Below are positions 1-7,540 of a stretch of 41,447 nt of DNA, in pieces. The notes beneath the pieces are model-generated. The model ran no database searches, was not told the origin of the DNA, and was given only the letters and a program-made list of their open reading frames with translations. Numbering within the stretch: the stretch's first letter is position 1; every line of letters begins with the position of its first letter. The DNA is from an uncultured Clostridia bacterium (GTDB lineage: Bacteria > Bacillota > Clostridia > Christensenellales > Borkfalkiaceae). Where the stretch lies: the NCBI GenBank assembly GCA_947088135.1, contig CAMUFJ010000011.1, positions 1-41,447 of the forward strand. Reading direction: 5' to 3'. The position numbers were made by a program, and so were the translations under genes.

Positions 1-2
1 GT

Positions 3-479
3 GAAAGATTGGTTCCCGATACGTTTCATATGACATTGCACGATTTAAGCAATTCTGATGTATTGCAAAATATATCCGATGAGATGTTTTATAATGAACT
101 TAAAATTATAAAAGCTAAAAATCAAATAGAAAAACTGGGGAACCACCGAATTAGAATGAAAAGCAACGCCATTTTTAATATGGTCAATACCAGTTTGGTT
201 TTAGGCTTATATCCTATTGACGGGAACAACTATATCAAGCTAATGGAATTGTATTCGATTATTAACGATATTAAACCGTTAAACTATCCGTTAACGCCGC
301 ACATTACATTGGCATATTATAATGTGAATGGATTTGACTTATCTTCCGCATCGATATTGATAAGCGAAGTAGAAAAGCATAATAACAATATCGACTTTGA
401 AATAAATTTAGGCGACTTATATTATCAAAAATTCACAAATATGAACAACTATATTAATATTGTTAGGTTAAACCGTTGA
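3..479 (+). CDS. 2H phosphoesterase (LigT/2'-5' RNA ligase-like), 5' end cut by window
   Basis: The reading frame is open to the left edge of the window (frame from base 3), so the true start lies outside. The visible 158 residues hold the two H-x-T motifs that define the 2H phosphoesterase superfamily: HMT in the stretch FHMTLHD near the left edge, and HIT in TPHITLAYY about 90 residues later. In this superfamily the two motifs supply the histidine pair that acts on 2',3'-cyclic phosphates or 2'-5' phosphodiester bonds in RNA or nucleotides. The substrate here cannot be told. The protein is rich in Asn, Ile and Lys and the DNA is AT-rich compared with genes after 1.5 kb, which may point to a different origin. 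No neighbour suggests a pathway. The family call is fairly safe; the function is open. Confidence 0.7.
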   Translation, partial: ERLVPDTFHMTLHDLSNSDVLQNISDEMFYNELKIIKAKNQIEKLGNHRIRMKSNAIFNMVNTSLVLGLYPIDGNNYIKLMELYSIINDIKPLNYPLTPHITLAYYNVNGFDLSSASILISEVEKHNNNIDFEINLGDLYYQKFTNMNNYINIVRLNR

Positions 480-500
480 CTTGCTTTTCATATTAATTTT

Positions 501-528
501 TCGTTTTAGGTTATGACTGCTCCACCAA
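501..528. repeat. possible degenerate short repeat, copy 1
   Basis: A 10-base word, tcgttttagg, followed by a region ending in ctccacc, recurs at 1298-1325 as tcgttttagg followed by ccccacc. After the identical 10 bases about 11 of the next 17 positions match. The two copies flank the uracil-DNA glycosylase gene in the same orientation. This may be chance or a worn remnant of a dispersed intergenic repeat. Confidence 0.2.
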
Positions 529-605
529 TGTCGTTAAAGTTTGAACACCTAAAAACGGAATACATTTTCGTGAAAGGTGTCGCGGGCTTTATCGCATACA
601 ACTAA

Positions 606-641
606 CGAAAAAGCACAGGGCAAACGCCTTGTGCTTTTTCG
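606..641. terminator. strong hairpin after the 2H phosphoesterase gene
   Basis: Perfect 12-bp arms (cgaaaaagcaca, 606-617, and its complement, 630-641) enclose a 12-base loop. The A/T runs lie inside the stem ends, in the A-stem-T pattern of a bidirectional intrinsic terminator. It lies 127 bases after the 2H gene stop and before the uracil-DNA glycosylase promoter, so a terminator role is likely. Confidence 0.55.
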
Positions 642-696
642 ATTGCCCCACCCAAGAGGAAACCCACCCGGCAGAAAGCACCCGCCGCAGTGCCGT

Positions 697-725
697 TTGA
701 CATTTCTGTAAAATTTTGATAAAAT
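697..725 (+). promoter_or_regulatory. sigma-A promoter of the uracil-DNA glycosylase gene (leaderless type)
   Basis: TTGACA at 697-702 and TAAAAT at 720-725 are separated by exactly 17 bases. The ATG at 732 is the seventh base after the -10 box, so the predicted transcription start is the A of the start codon. No Shine-Dalgarno sequence lies between the -10 box and the ATG, so the mRNA is predicted to be leaderless. Confidence 0.7.
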
Positions 726-731
726 TAAAAT

Positions 732-1286
732 ATGCACGACATACAAAGAAAAATCAATGCCTGTACCCTATGCGGTAAGAAACAGAAACTTACAGAGTCT
801 TCCATTCAAATAGGCTGCACCAAGTTTATAATAATTGGCGAAAGTCCGGCTAAAGACGGTTGGATAGAAAGCAAAAAAGCTTTTTACAATGCGACCGGAA
901 AGCTTCAAGCGAGCGGCAGGATATTAGAGAGATTATTGCAAAATATCGGTTTGAACATAGAAAACATATATTTCACCGAATGTTGCAAATGTATTATCGA
1001 TAACAGATCGGACTTGGGAAAATGTTCGGAAAACTGTTTGCCAATTTTGATAGAACAATTGAATAACACACCTTGCGCCATTATTTTAACAATGGGCTTG
1101 CATCCCACGCAAGCGGTATTAAAGACTAAAATCAAACGGTTTGCCGATTATGTCGGTAAAGAATATTTGATAACTTTGGGTAATAAAGATTACGTGCTTA
1201 TCCCGATATATCATCCAAGCCCGATAAATCCAAAAGGCTACAAAGCCAACGTCCCTATTTTCGATAAATTAAAGAGATTATTGTAA
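732..1286 (+). CDS. uracil-DNA glycosylase superfamily protein (family 4/5, Fe-S type)
   Basis: A 184-residue protein that looks like a base-excision repair glycosylase removing uracil from DNA. Motif A is visible as GESPAKDG (residues 36-43) after a hydrophobic strand, and motif B as HPSP (161-164). Four cysteines are placed as in the 4Fe-4S UDGs: C11 and C14 (CTLC), then C87 and C102 about 15 apart. Length is close to the usual 190-220 residues. The motif A neighbourhood departs from the common GExPGxxED form, so the enzyme may be a divergent family 4/5 member with another damaged-base specificity. It is a single gene, with its own promoter at 697-725 and no ribosome binding site, so the ATG at 732 is chosen from the promoter position. 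The DNA is AT-rich like the gene before it. Confidence 0.78.
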   Translation: MHDIQRKINACTLCGKKQKLTESSIQIGCTKFIIIGESPAKDGWIESKKAFYNATGKLQASGRILERLLQNIGLNIENIYFTECCKCIIDNRSDLGKCSENCLPILIEQLNNTPCAIILTMGLHPTQAVLKTKIKRFADYVGKEYLITLGNKDYVLIPIYHPSPINPKGYKANVPIFDKLKRLL

Positions 1287-1297
1287 AAATAGTCTAT

Positions 1298-1325
1298 TCG
1301 TTTTAGGGTACTACCGCCCCACCGC
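1298..1325. repeat. possible degenerate short repeat, copy 2
   Basis: Second copy of the tcgttttagg word, with a similar C-rich continuation, directly after the uracil-DNA glycosylase stop (see 501-528). The rest of the 1287-1504 gap has no gene. The stretch 1406-1477 reads as a 23-residue open tail ending in GETAGLPI and a stop, which might be a remnant of a lost coding sequence, but a TGA directly precedes it. Confidence 0.2.
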
Positions 1326-1469
1326 GTAAGAGGACGTTTCCGACCACGCTATCGAGGCGAAGCCGAAGACGATCCACCTCTTCTCACCGCAAAAACGGGT
1401 GAAACTATCGCTCAGATTTCTATAAATACGCGTCGGTAGACGGCGTGGGCGAAACGGCGGGCTTACCGA

Positions 1470-1475
1470 TATAAT
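1470..1475 (+). promoter_or_regulatory. candidate -10 box for the HIT gene
   Basis: TATAAT at 1470-1475 would start transcription near 1482, giving a 23-base leader with the AAGGAG at 1494-1499 in place. No recognisable -35 hexamer lies 16-18 bases upstream, so this is a partial match only. Confidence 0.4.
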
Positions 1476-1504
1476 TTATGTCAAAACAATCAAAAGGAGC
1501 AATT

Positions 1505-1960
1505 ATGTGCTTGGTATGCGAGCGGATCGAAGCGATAAAAAACGGAACTAACCCCTATTTCGTGAAAGAGCTGAAAACGGGATACGCCGTAATCGGCGAT
1601 CATCAGCATTTCAAAGGCTACACGCTGTTTTTGTACAAACGGCATAACTTAGAGCTGTTTGAGTTAGACCTGGAAGAGCGCACCCTCTTCATGCAGGAAA
1701 TGTCTATCGTCGCAGAGGCTGCGAGCCGTGCCTTCGGCGCGCAGAAAATGAATTACGAGTTGCTCGGAAACGGCGACTCTCATTTACATTGGCACTTATT
1801 TCCCCGCAAAGACGGCGATTTGGGCGAATACGGCAGGAACGGGAAAGGCCCCGTTTGGTGGTATCCAAAGGAAAAATTTTACGACGACGGCAACCGCCCG
1901 ACGGAAAGCGAATTGCAGGCGATGCGTGCCGCGCTGCTCACCGAATTAAACAAACTGTAA
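1505..1960 (+). CDS. HIT family hydrolase
   Basis: A 151-residue histidine-triad protein; such enzymes hydrolyse or transfer nucleotidyl groups (AMP-lysine/AMP-NH2 type or dinucleoside polyphosphates). The signature HLHWHL sits at residues 93-98, giving H93, H95 and H97, and the N-terminal CLVC (C2, C5) is a cysteine pair found in many HIT proteins. The start at 1505 is preferred over an in-frame ATG at 1478, because AAGGAG at 1494-1499 is 5 bases before it and the family begins at this point. The fucose-isomerase-like gene follows 52 bases later on the same strand and may be co-transcribed. The substrate is not predictable from sequence. Confidence 0.85.
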   Translation: MCLVCERIEAIKNGTNPYFVKELKTGYAVIGDHQHFKGYTLFLYKRHNLELFELDLEERTLFMQEMSIVAEAASRAFGAQKMNYELLGNGDSHLHWHLFPRKDGDLGEYGRNGKGPVWWYPKEKFYDDGNRPTESELQAMRAALLTELNKL

Positions 1961-2012
1961 AGCGCAACGCTGATTTTTTATGTAATACACACGTATCGGA
2001 GGAATTTTGAAT

Positions 2013-3221
2013 ATGAACGTAAAGATTTCCGTCTTTCAATCAAGCCTGAAACACTCCCCCGCTTTGAGCGACGAAACCGCAAGATTTTTGCAGGAAATAA
2101 AAGCTCGGCTCAACACGAATTTGAAATTTGCGCCCTTAAACGATTATGATTGCGACGTGAAGCTCCTGTTTGTGCAAACGGGCGGCTCGGAAGGACTTTT
2201 TTTAAAAAACCTCGACAGCCTGCAAGAGCCGTACTACATTTTAACGAACGGAGCGAACAACAGCCTCGCCGCGTCTATGGAGATTTTGACTTACCTGAAT
2301 TTGCACGGCAAACAAGGCGAAATTTTACACGGGGACGCAGATTATATCGCCGACCGCATCAAGTGCATTCAAGAAACCTCCGCGGTGATAAATCGGCTCA
2401 AACAGTCGTATTTGGGGGTCATCGGAAAGCCTTCCGCTTGGCTGATCGCATCCGTACCCGACTATAAAAAAGTGCGCAAGGCTTTTGGCGTTACGCTTTT
2501 GGATATTCCTTTGAGCGAAGTTGAACGAGCGGTAAACGACTTGGAGCGAACTGCCGAACCCGACTTAAACGGTTACAAACCCTTCGACAAGACCGAGCTC
2601 CGCAAGGCGGAACTGATTCGCGTCGCTCTCCAAAAAGTCGTTCAAAAACACCGCTTGAACGGTTTTACGATACGCTGTTTCGACTTGCTTTCCTCGCTGA
2701 AATCCACGGGCTGTCTTGCACTTGCAAAGTTTAATGAAGACGGCGTTACCGCTACCTGCGAGGGCGACGTTGCAACAATGCTGAGCATGCATATTGCGTC
2801 GCTCGTGAGCGGAAAGTCCTGTTTTCAGGCAAACCCTTCCCGCCTGGACACAAAAAGCAATACGATCGTATTTGCGCACTGTACCGTGCCGTTTGACATG
2901 TTGGAGGATTACTGCTTCGACACGCATTTCGAAAGCGGGATCGGCGTTGCGGTAAAAGGCAAACTCAAAGAGCAACGGATTACCGTATTCCGCCTGTCGC
3001 AGGATTTGAAGCGGTATTTTGTAAGCGGAGGAGAGATTTTAAACAACTTGGACGACGGCAACCTCTGCCGTACGCAGATCAACGTGAAAATGGATCGGCC
3101 CGTAACCGAGCTTCTTTCTAATCCCTGCGGCAATCACCACGTCATTTTATACGGCGACCATACCGAACGCATCGACCGCATCATGAAAATATTACTCCGT
3201 AATAGCGATATAAACAGGTAA
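2013..3221 (+). CDS. L-fucose/L-arabinose isomerase-like protein of unknown substrate
   Basis: A 402-residue soluble protein resembling the fucose isomerase-like group (COG2407 type). The support is the general fold pattern and the block SVPDYKKVRKAFGVTLLDIP near residues 150-170, where family members switch between the N-terminal sugar-binding domains. Members of this group convert ketoses and aldoses, but many genomic paralogues have no known substrate. The start is the ATG at 2013, because GGAGGA at 1998-2003 lies 9 bases upstream; a TTG at 2007 is also in frame. The next gene begins 3 bases after this stop, so the two are translationally linked. No sugar kinase, aldolase or transporter lies next to it, so a role in a fucose pathway is not supported. 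Family call moderate, function unknown. Confidence 0.6.
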   Translation: MNVKISVFQSSLKHSPALSDETARFLQEIKARLNTNLKFAPLNDYDCDVKLLFVQTGGSEGLFLKNLDSLQEPYYILTNGANNSLAASMEILTYLNLHGKQGEILHGDADYIADRIKCIQETSAVINRLKQSYLGVIGKPSAWLIASVPDYKKVRKAFGVTLLDIPLSEVERAVNDLERTAEPDLNGYKPFDKTELRKAELIRVALQKVVQKHRLNGFTIRCFDLLSSLKSTGCLALAKFNEDGVTATCEGDVATMLSMHIASLVSGKSCFQANPSRLDTKSNTIVFAHCTVPFDMLEDYCFDTHFESGIGVAVKGKLKEQRITVFRLSQDLKRYFVSGGEILNNLDDGNLCRTQINVKMDRPVTELLSNPCGNHHVILYGDHTERIDRIMKILLRNSDINR

Positions 3222-3224
3222 CGT

Positions 3225-3674
3225 ATGGGGTGGTTTAATTATTACGGGCTCATCTTCATGGCTATTATCATGACGCCGAATATAATTTATGCCGTAAAAC
3301 ATAAAAGCGACGGGAGCGGATACCGCAATAAAGCGGTTGAGCTGTTGGAGCAAATCGGCAGATACGGTTGTTTTGTGCTTATGATTTTCAATATCCCCTA
3401 CACCTATTTGGGGTTTCATTTCCCTCACGCGATGCTCGTTTACCTTACGGTCAACGCCGTGCTCGTTTTTGCCTATTGCCTCGCTTGGGTTTTGCTTTGG
3501 AATAAATCGAGAATCGCCAAAGCCCTGTTGCTCTCGGTCATTCCCTCGATCGTCTTTCTCTTTTCGGGAATCGTGATCGCAAGCATTCCGCTCATCGCTT
3601 TTGCCGTCGTCTTTTCCGTCTTCCATATTTTTATTTCGCTCAAAAACGCAACGCGGAAAAACGGCGGTCAATAA
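3225..3674 (+). CDS. small integral membrane protein, function unknown
   Basis: A 149-residue, strongly hydrophobic protein with about five membrane segments (roughly residues 5-24, 47-64, 70-92, 98-118 and 120-139) and a short basic C-terminal tail. I do not recognise the family. Its start lies three bases after the isomerase-like stop, which suggests one mRNA and coupled translation. Its stop is 2 bases from the stop of the convergent bile salt hydrolase gene, with no terminator between them. Confidence 0.65.
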   Translation: MGWFNYYGLIFMAIIMTPNIIYAVKHKSDGSGYRNKAVELLEQIGRYGCFVLMIFNIPYTYLGFHFPHAMLVYLTVNAVLVFAYCLAWVLLWNKSRIAKALLLSVIPSIVFLFSGIVIASIPLIAFAVVFSVFHIFISLKNATRKNGGQ

Positions 3675-3676
3675 AT

Positions 3677-4651
3677 TCAATTTTGGAACTTGATTTGCTC
3701 CTCCGAAACGAGCGGATAATGAATGAGTTCGGCGGAACCGAGATTTTCCTTCCGCATATCCACCGCCGAAATTTGGCGGTTGCCGTAGGTGGTATAATAG
3801 TAGATTCCCCGATCGGCATTACAGCAGGAGGTATAAGCGGTAATATCCGTTTCGCCGTTTTCGAGCACGCAACAGCCCCGTTGCTGTTCCACCGCTCCCA
3901 AAATATGAAAGAACTGCCCCACGCTGTCCGTTTCCCGTTCCGAAGAAACGGAATTGCATTTCACGAACGCCGCCCGCACGAAGCGGGAGGGAGAAGAGAG
4001 GTCGCCCGGAAGCCCGACCGCGCCCATTCCCCTGCTGTAAGAGCGCAATTTTACCCCCTTTGCAAAAGTGTTCTTCGGCGGTTTTGCGGAAAGATGCATA
4101 AAACCGCTCAACGTAAGCATCTGCATTTCAAAGGGCGGATTGTTCGTCAAAACCCCCACGGGATTCTTATAAAGCTTCAAGCCCTCCCGCGTCGGCTCTG
4201 CCGTAATGCTCCCCGTCTTATCGGCAATCAGCCAATGAAGCTCGGCAATGGGATACTTTTTACTGAACGCGATACTGCGTACGTTGATCTTTTTTAAACA
4301 CGCGACCGCTTCTTTCAGCGTCGCGCAACGCCCCAACACGTACGGAATGAGTTCGTACTGCGCAAGATTGACCTTCCCCGCCTTTTTTTCGTGATAACAG
4401 GCGTTGCCCACAAAATTCAGCCCCGCCATTGCAAGCCCCTTTTCATTCACGGCTTCGTAGTAAAGCGGATAACCGTTTGCAAGGTGCGCCATGCCGATCA
4501 TGGCAAAATGCTCGGCGCTTTCCCCTTCCTCCGCAAAGCGAAAGGGGTATTTTCGGGGCGTTACGGTAACTTCCTCTCCGTACGTAAATTCGTAATCGAG
4601 CGTGCGCCCAAAGTAAAAATCTTTTGTCCGATAAGTCACTGCCGTACACAT
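3677..4651 (-). CDS. bsh: choloylglycine (bile salt) hydrolase / penicillin V acylase family
   Basis: A 324-residue Ntn-hydrolase that should cleave the amide bond of glycine- or taurine-conjugated bile acids. After removal of Met1, Cys2 becomes the nucleophile. All classical catalytic positions are at the expected numbers: C2, R16, D19, N79, N170 and R223. The C-terminal block TAYTSCCNADRGIYYY also matches the clostridial hydrolases, and the length equals typical enzymes (about 316-329). The start must be the ATG at 4651, since a longer GTG start at 4660 would bury Cys2; GAGGTGA lies just upstream. No signal peptide is seen, so it acts in the cytoplasm on imported bile salts. No bile transporter is adjacent. 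Bile salts are a more likely substrate than penicillin V, but sequence alone does not fully separate the two. Confidence 0.88.
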   Translation of the reverse strand: MCTAVTYRTKDFYFGRTLDYEFTYGEEVTVTPRKYPFRFAEEGESAEHFAMIGMAHLANGYPLYYEAVNEKGLAMAGLNFVGNACYHEKKAGKVNLAQYELIPYVLGRCATLKEAVACLKKINVRSIAFSKKYPIAELHWLIADKTGSITAEPTREGLKLYKNPVGVLTNNPPFEMQMLTLSGFMHLSAKPPKNTFAKGVKLRSYSRGMGAVGLPGDLSSPSRFVRAAFVKCNSVSSERETDSVGQFFHILGAVEQQRGCCVLENGETDITAYTSCCNADRGIYYYTTYGNRQISAVDMRKENLGSAELIHYPLVSEEQIKFQN

Positions 4652-4730
4652 ATTTCTCACCTCTCGGCTTAATTATGCCGTTTCCCGCTCTCTTTCAAAC
4701 GGGAAAAGCGGGCGATTTTTACCAAAGGCA

Positions 4731-4759
4731 TTGATTTTCGTCGAAAAATCGTGTATAAT
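4731..4759 (+). promoter_or_regulatory. sigma-A promoter of the EEP gene (leaderless type)
   Basis: TTGATT at 4731-4736 and a perfect TATAAT at 4754-4759 are 17 bases apart. The ATG at 4766 is the seventh base after the -10 box, so transcription should start at the start codon itself. No Shine-Dalgarno motif is present. Confidence 0.7.
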
Positions 4760-4765
4760 CGTGAT

Positions 4766-5902
4766 ATGAAAACAAAAAAAATCATTAAAATCGTTTGCAT
4801 TGTGCTCGCTTGCATCGTTGCGCTGTTTGCACTCGTTTTGGGGATTTACGTGGCGTACGTTGCCCTGCAATATTACAGGATCGACGACAACCAAACGCTC
4901 GGCATCGAGAACGCCCGAGAAGAAACGGTGCGCACGGACGAAACGTACAGTCTGCTCTCGTATAACCTCGGCTTCGGCGCATATTCCCCCGAATACTCCT
5001 TTTTCATGGATACGGGAGAAATGAACGACGGAACGAAGGTGGCGGGCATTTACGCCAAGGGCATGAACAAAGCGGACGTGGAGAAAAACGTGAGCGGACA
5101 GCTCGCCGTTTCCAAGGCGCAGAACGCCGATTTCTATTTCTTCCAAGAAGTGGACGTAAAGGCGCATAGAAGTTACAAGATCAACATGTATGAGCGTGCG
5201 CGCGCGGAATTCGGGCAGTACTGCGCCGTGTATGCGGAAAACTTCCACACGGCAAACCTCCTCTACCCCTTCAACGACCCCATCGGTAAGACCAACGCGG
5301 GGATACTCACCCTGTCGCGTTTTAAAACGGAGCGCGCCGTGCGCCGTTCCTTCCCGATCACGGAGAACTTTATAGACAAGCTCTTCGATCTCGACCGCTG
5401 TTTCGCCGTCCACTACCTGCCCGTCGACGGAAGCGAAAAACAGTTGGTGCTCATCAATGTGCATATGTCCGCTTACGACGAAGGCGGGACGATTCGCGCC
5501 CGACAACTCGAAATGCTCAACGCCGTTTTGGCGGAAGAGCGCGCGAAAGGAAATTACGTGATTGCGGGCGGTGATTTCAACCACTGTCTGATCGCCGACC
5601 ATTTCGACAGCAAGGAAGAGGCTCTGCAATATTTCAAGAGCGAGCAAAAAACACCCGATTGGGTAAAAAATTCCGTTTTGACGCAAGCGGAAATTACCGA
5701 CGGCTTTCAAATAGCCGCTTCCCTGAACGCCGCCACCTGCCGAGGCGCGGATATCCCCTACGAGGCAGGCGTCAATTACACCACGGTCATCGACGGGTTT
5801 CTCGTTTCCGACAACGTAACGATTGTAAGCGAGCAGACCGTAGACACGCAGTACGCGTACAGCGACCACAACCCCGTGCTCTTGCGATTTACGCTTAACT
5901 GA
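4766..5902 (+). CDS. membrane-anchored endonuclease/exonuclease/phosphatase (EEP) family protein
   Basis: A 378-residue protein with a basic N-terminus and one membrane segment (about residues 7-34), followed by an extracytoplasmic EEP domain. EEP enzymes are metal-dependent phosphodiesterases (nucleases, sphingomyelinases, phosphatases). Expected catalytic residues are visible: N67 in SYNLGF, E128 in FFQEVD, H233 in NVHMS, D270 and N272 in GGDFNH, and D367-H368 in the final SDHNPV. The ATG at 4766 is chosen because it gives the membrane anchor a normal N-terminus and because the promoter points at this base. A strong terminator follows directly, so it is a single-gene unit. The substrate (nucleic acid, lipid or sugar phosphate) cannot be told. 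Confidence 0.8.
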   Translation: MKTKKIIKIVCIVLACIVALFALVLGIYVAYVALQYYRIDDNQTLGIENAREETVRTDETYSLLSYNLGFGAYSPEYSFFMDTGEMNDGTKVAGIYAKGMNKADVEKNVSGQLAVSKAQNADFYFFQEVDVKAHRSYKINMYERARAEFGQYCAVYAENFHTANLLYPFNDPIGKTNAGILTLSRFKTERAVRRSFPITENFIDKLFDLDRCFAVHYLPVDGSEKQLVLINVHMSAYDEGGTIRARQLEMLNAVLAEERAKGNYVIAGGDFNHCLIADHFDSKEEALQYFKSEQKTPDWVKNSVLTQAEITDGFQIAASLNAATCRGADIPYEAGVNYTTVIDGFLVSDNVTIVSEQTVDTQYAYSDHNPVLLRFTLN

Positions 5903-5913
5903 AATTATGAGAA

Positions 5914-5947
5914 ATCTCCCGCAGTAAACACTGCGGGAGATTTTTTT
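5914..5947 (+). terminator. intrinsic terminator of the EEP gene
   Basis: Perfect 11-bp stem (5914-5924 with 5931-5941), 6-base loop and a run of seven T (5941-5947). It lies between two convergent genes; on the minus strand the trailing sequence is less T-rich, so termination of the gene at 5965-7371 here would be weaker. Confidence 0.9.
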
Positions 5948-5964
5948 AAGTGTTGTATTTGCAG

Positions 5965-7371
5965 TTATTGCAAGCTGTGCGCAACGAGTTCTCGAATGCG
6001 CTTAGAATCGATGAGGTAAATGAGATTTACGAGTTCGTCGTCGCCGAACGAGCTGTTTCTGCCCGCCTCGTATTCTTTGTCGATGGCCTCCTTCATTTTG
6101 ACTACGAGCGCATCGTTCTTGTCGACGCGGTATTCCTCGGGCAATTTGTAGTAATCGTTCAACCAAAACGCGATGCCCGCAAGCCCGCTCGTCTTATCCA
6201 CCGCAACGCGCGCGGGGCGGTTTAAAATGGCCGCCGTATCGAAGATATTATAGATCTCCTCGTTTTTCAGCATTCCGTCCGCGTGGATCCCCGCGCGGGT
6301 GGAATTGAACGCCCGCCCCACAAAGGGAGTCTTGGGCGGAACGATATAGTTGATTTCCTTTTCGAAATATTCGGCAATTTCGGTTACGGCGGTGAGATCC
6401 ATGCCGTCGAGCGTTCCGCGGAGCGAAGCGTACTCTACCGCCATCGCCTCCAACGGGCAGTTCCCCGTCCTCTCGCCGATGCCGAGGAGAGAACAGTTGA
6501 CCGCAGACGCGCCGTACAGCCACGCCGTTGCCGCGTTGGTAACAACCTTGTAAAAATCGTTATGACCGTGCCATTCGAGCTGCGCGCTCGGCACGCCCGC
6601 ATAGTGGTGAATGCCGTACACGATTCCGGGCACGCTGCGGGGCAGGGTAACGCCGGGGTAGTTGACGCCGAAGCCCATCGTGTCGCACATCCTGATTTTT
6701 ACGGGAATCCCGCTCTCTTCCGAAAGGCGCATGAGCTCCTCGGCAAACGGCACGACGAAACCGTAAAAATCGGCGCGCGTGATGTCCTCGAAATGACAGC
6801 GCGGACGGATTCCGTAAGAGAGCGCGCTCTTCACGATCCCCAAATATTTGTCGAGCGCCTGCCTGCGCGTCAAATTCATTTTCTTAAAAATATGATAGTC
6901 CGAACAGCTCACTAAAATGCCCGTTTCCTGGACGCCCGCCGCCTTGACGAGTTCGAAGTCCTTTTCGTTGGCGCGGATCCAAGTTGTGATCTCGGGATAT
7001 TTCAATCCCAAATCCTGACATGCGCGCAGGGCGTCTTTATCTTTTTGGGAATAGATGAAAAATTCCGACTGGCGGACGAGCCCCTTAGGCCCGCCGAGGC
7101 GGGAAATCAAACGGAACAAATCGACAATTTGTTTTACGGTAAAGGGAGAGGTAGACTGCTGTCCGTCGCGAAAGGTCGTATCTGTGATCCAAATTTCTTT
7201 GGGCATATCGATGGGGACGTGTCGGTTGTTGAACGCAATCTTGGGAATGGACTGATAGTCGAAAAGCTCGCGATAGAGATGCGGCTCCCGCACGTCCTGC
7301 AACTCGTAATGATAAACGATATCTTCAAGCAGATTGGATTTTTTGTTGTAGCGAATCGACCGTTTCGGCAT
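5965..7371 (-). CDS. Re-citrate synthase / isopropylmalate synthase-like DRE-TIM enzyme
   Basis: A 468-residue acyl-CoA condensing enzyme of the LeuA/homocitrate synthase group. Metal and catalytic motifs are present: TTFRDGQQ (65-72, with R68 and D69), EWHGHND (266-272, H268 and H270) and GIGERTGN (297-304). The N-terminus of about 60 residues before the TIM barrel and the block SCSDYHIFKKM (155-165) resemble the clostridial Re-citrate synthase as I recall it. That enzyme makes citrate from oxaloacetate and acetyl-CoA with opposite stereochemistry to the usual synthase. No full LeuA regulatory dimer domain is seen at the C-terminus, and no leucine genes are adjacent. The start has GGAGG 4 bases upstream. 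Citramalate or isopropylmalate synthase activity cannot be excluded. Confidence 0.75.
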   Translation of the reverse strand: MPKRSIRYNKKSNLLEDIVYHYELQDVREPHLYRELFDYQSIPKIAFNNRHVPIDMPKEIWITDTTFRDGQQSTSPFTVKQIVDLFRLISRLGGPKGLVRQSEFFIYSQKDKDALRACQDLGLKYPEITTWIRANEKDFELVKAAGVQETGILVSCSDYHIFKKMNLTRRQALDKYLGIVKSALSYGIRPRCHFEDITRADFYGFVVPFAEELMRLSEESGIPVKIRMCDTMGFGVNYPGVTLPRSVPGIVYGIHHYAGVPSAQLEWHGHNDFYKVVTNAATAWLYGASAVNCSLLGIGERTGNCPLEAMAVEYASLRGTLDGMDLTAVTEIAEYFEKEINYIVPPKTPFVGRAFNSTRAGIHADGMLKNEEIYNIFDTAAILNRPARVAVDKTSGLAGIAFWLNDYYKLPEEYRVDKNDALVVKMKEAIDKEYEAGRNSSFGDDELVNLIYLIDSKRIRELVAHSLQ

Positions 7372-7411
7372 GTTACCTCCATAACCTTATTTGCATTATG
7401 TTATAGATTAT

Positions 7412-7440
7412 ATTATAACAAACCGAGATAAACTTGTCAA
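7412..7440 (-). promoter_or_regulatory. perfect consensus sigma-A promoter of the Re-citrate synthase-like gene
   Basis: On the minus strand TTGACA (7440-7435), a 17-base spacer and TATAAT (7417-7412). The predicted start near 7405 gives a leader of about 34 bases. Such a full-consensus promoter suggests high constitutive expression. Confidence 0.88.
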
Positions 7441-7501
7441 GCAAATGCTTCTCCTCATCTTATTCCGAACCTGCCCCCCTTTCTTCTCGGAACAAACAAT
7501 T

Positions 7502-7534
7502 TATAGGGCGGAAGCAAAACGCTTCCGCCCTATA
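7502..7534 (-). terminator. hairpin at the end of the feo operon
   Basis: A perfect 14-bp stem (7502-7515 with 7521-7534) with a 5-base loop lies 6 bases beyond the stop of the Cys-rich protein gene. No clear T run follows on the minus strand, so it may act as a terminator or as a 3' RNA-stabilising hairpin. Confidence 0.6.
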
Positions 7535-7540
7535 AAAACA

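Noticed and set aside
549..746. Possible 65-residue protein on the minus strand
   Set aside because: It spans a terminator hairpin and the promoter of the next gene and resembles no protein.
4673..5869. Open frame of 398 codons on the minus strand
   Set aside because: It lies entirely opposite the EEP gene, whose catalytic motifs are all present; the antisense protein has no recognisable domain and no ribosome binding site.
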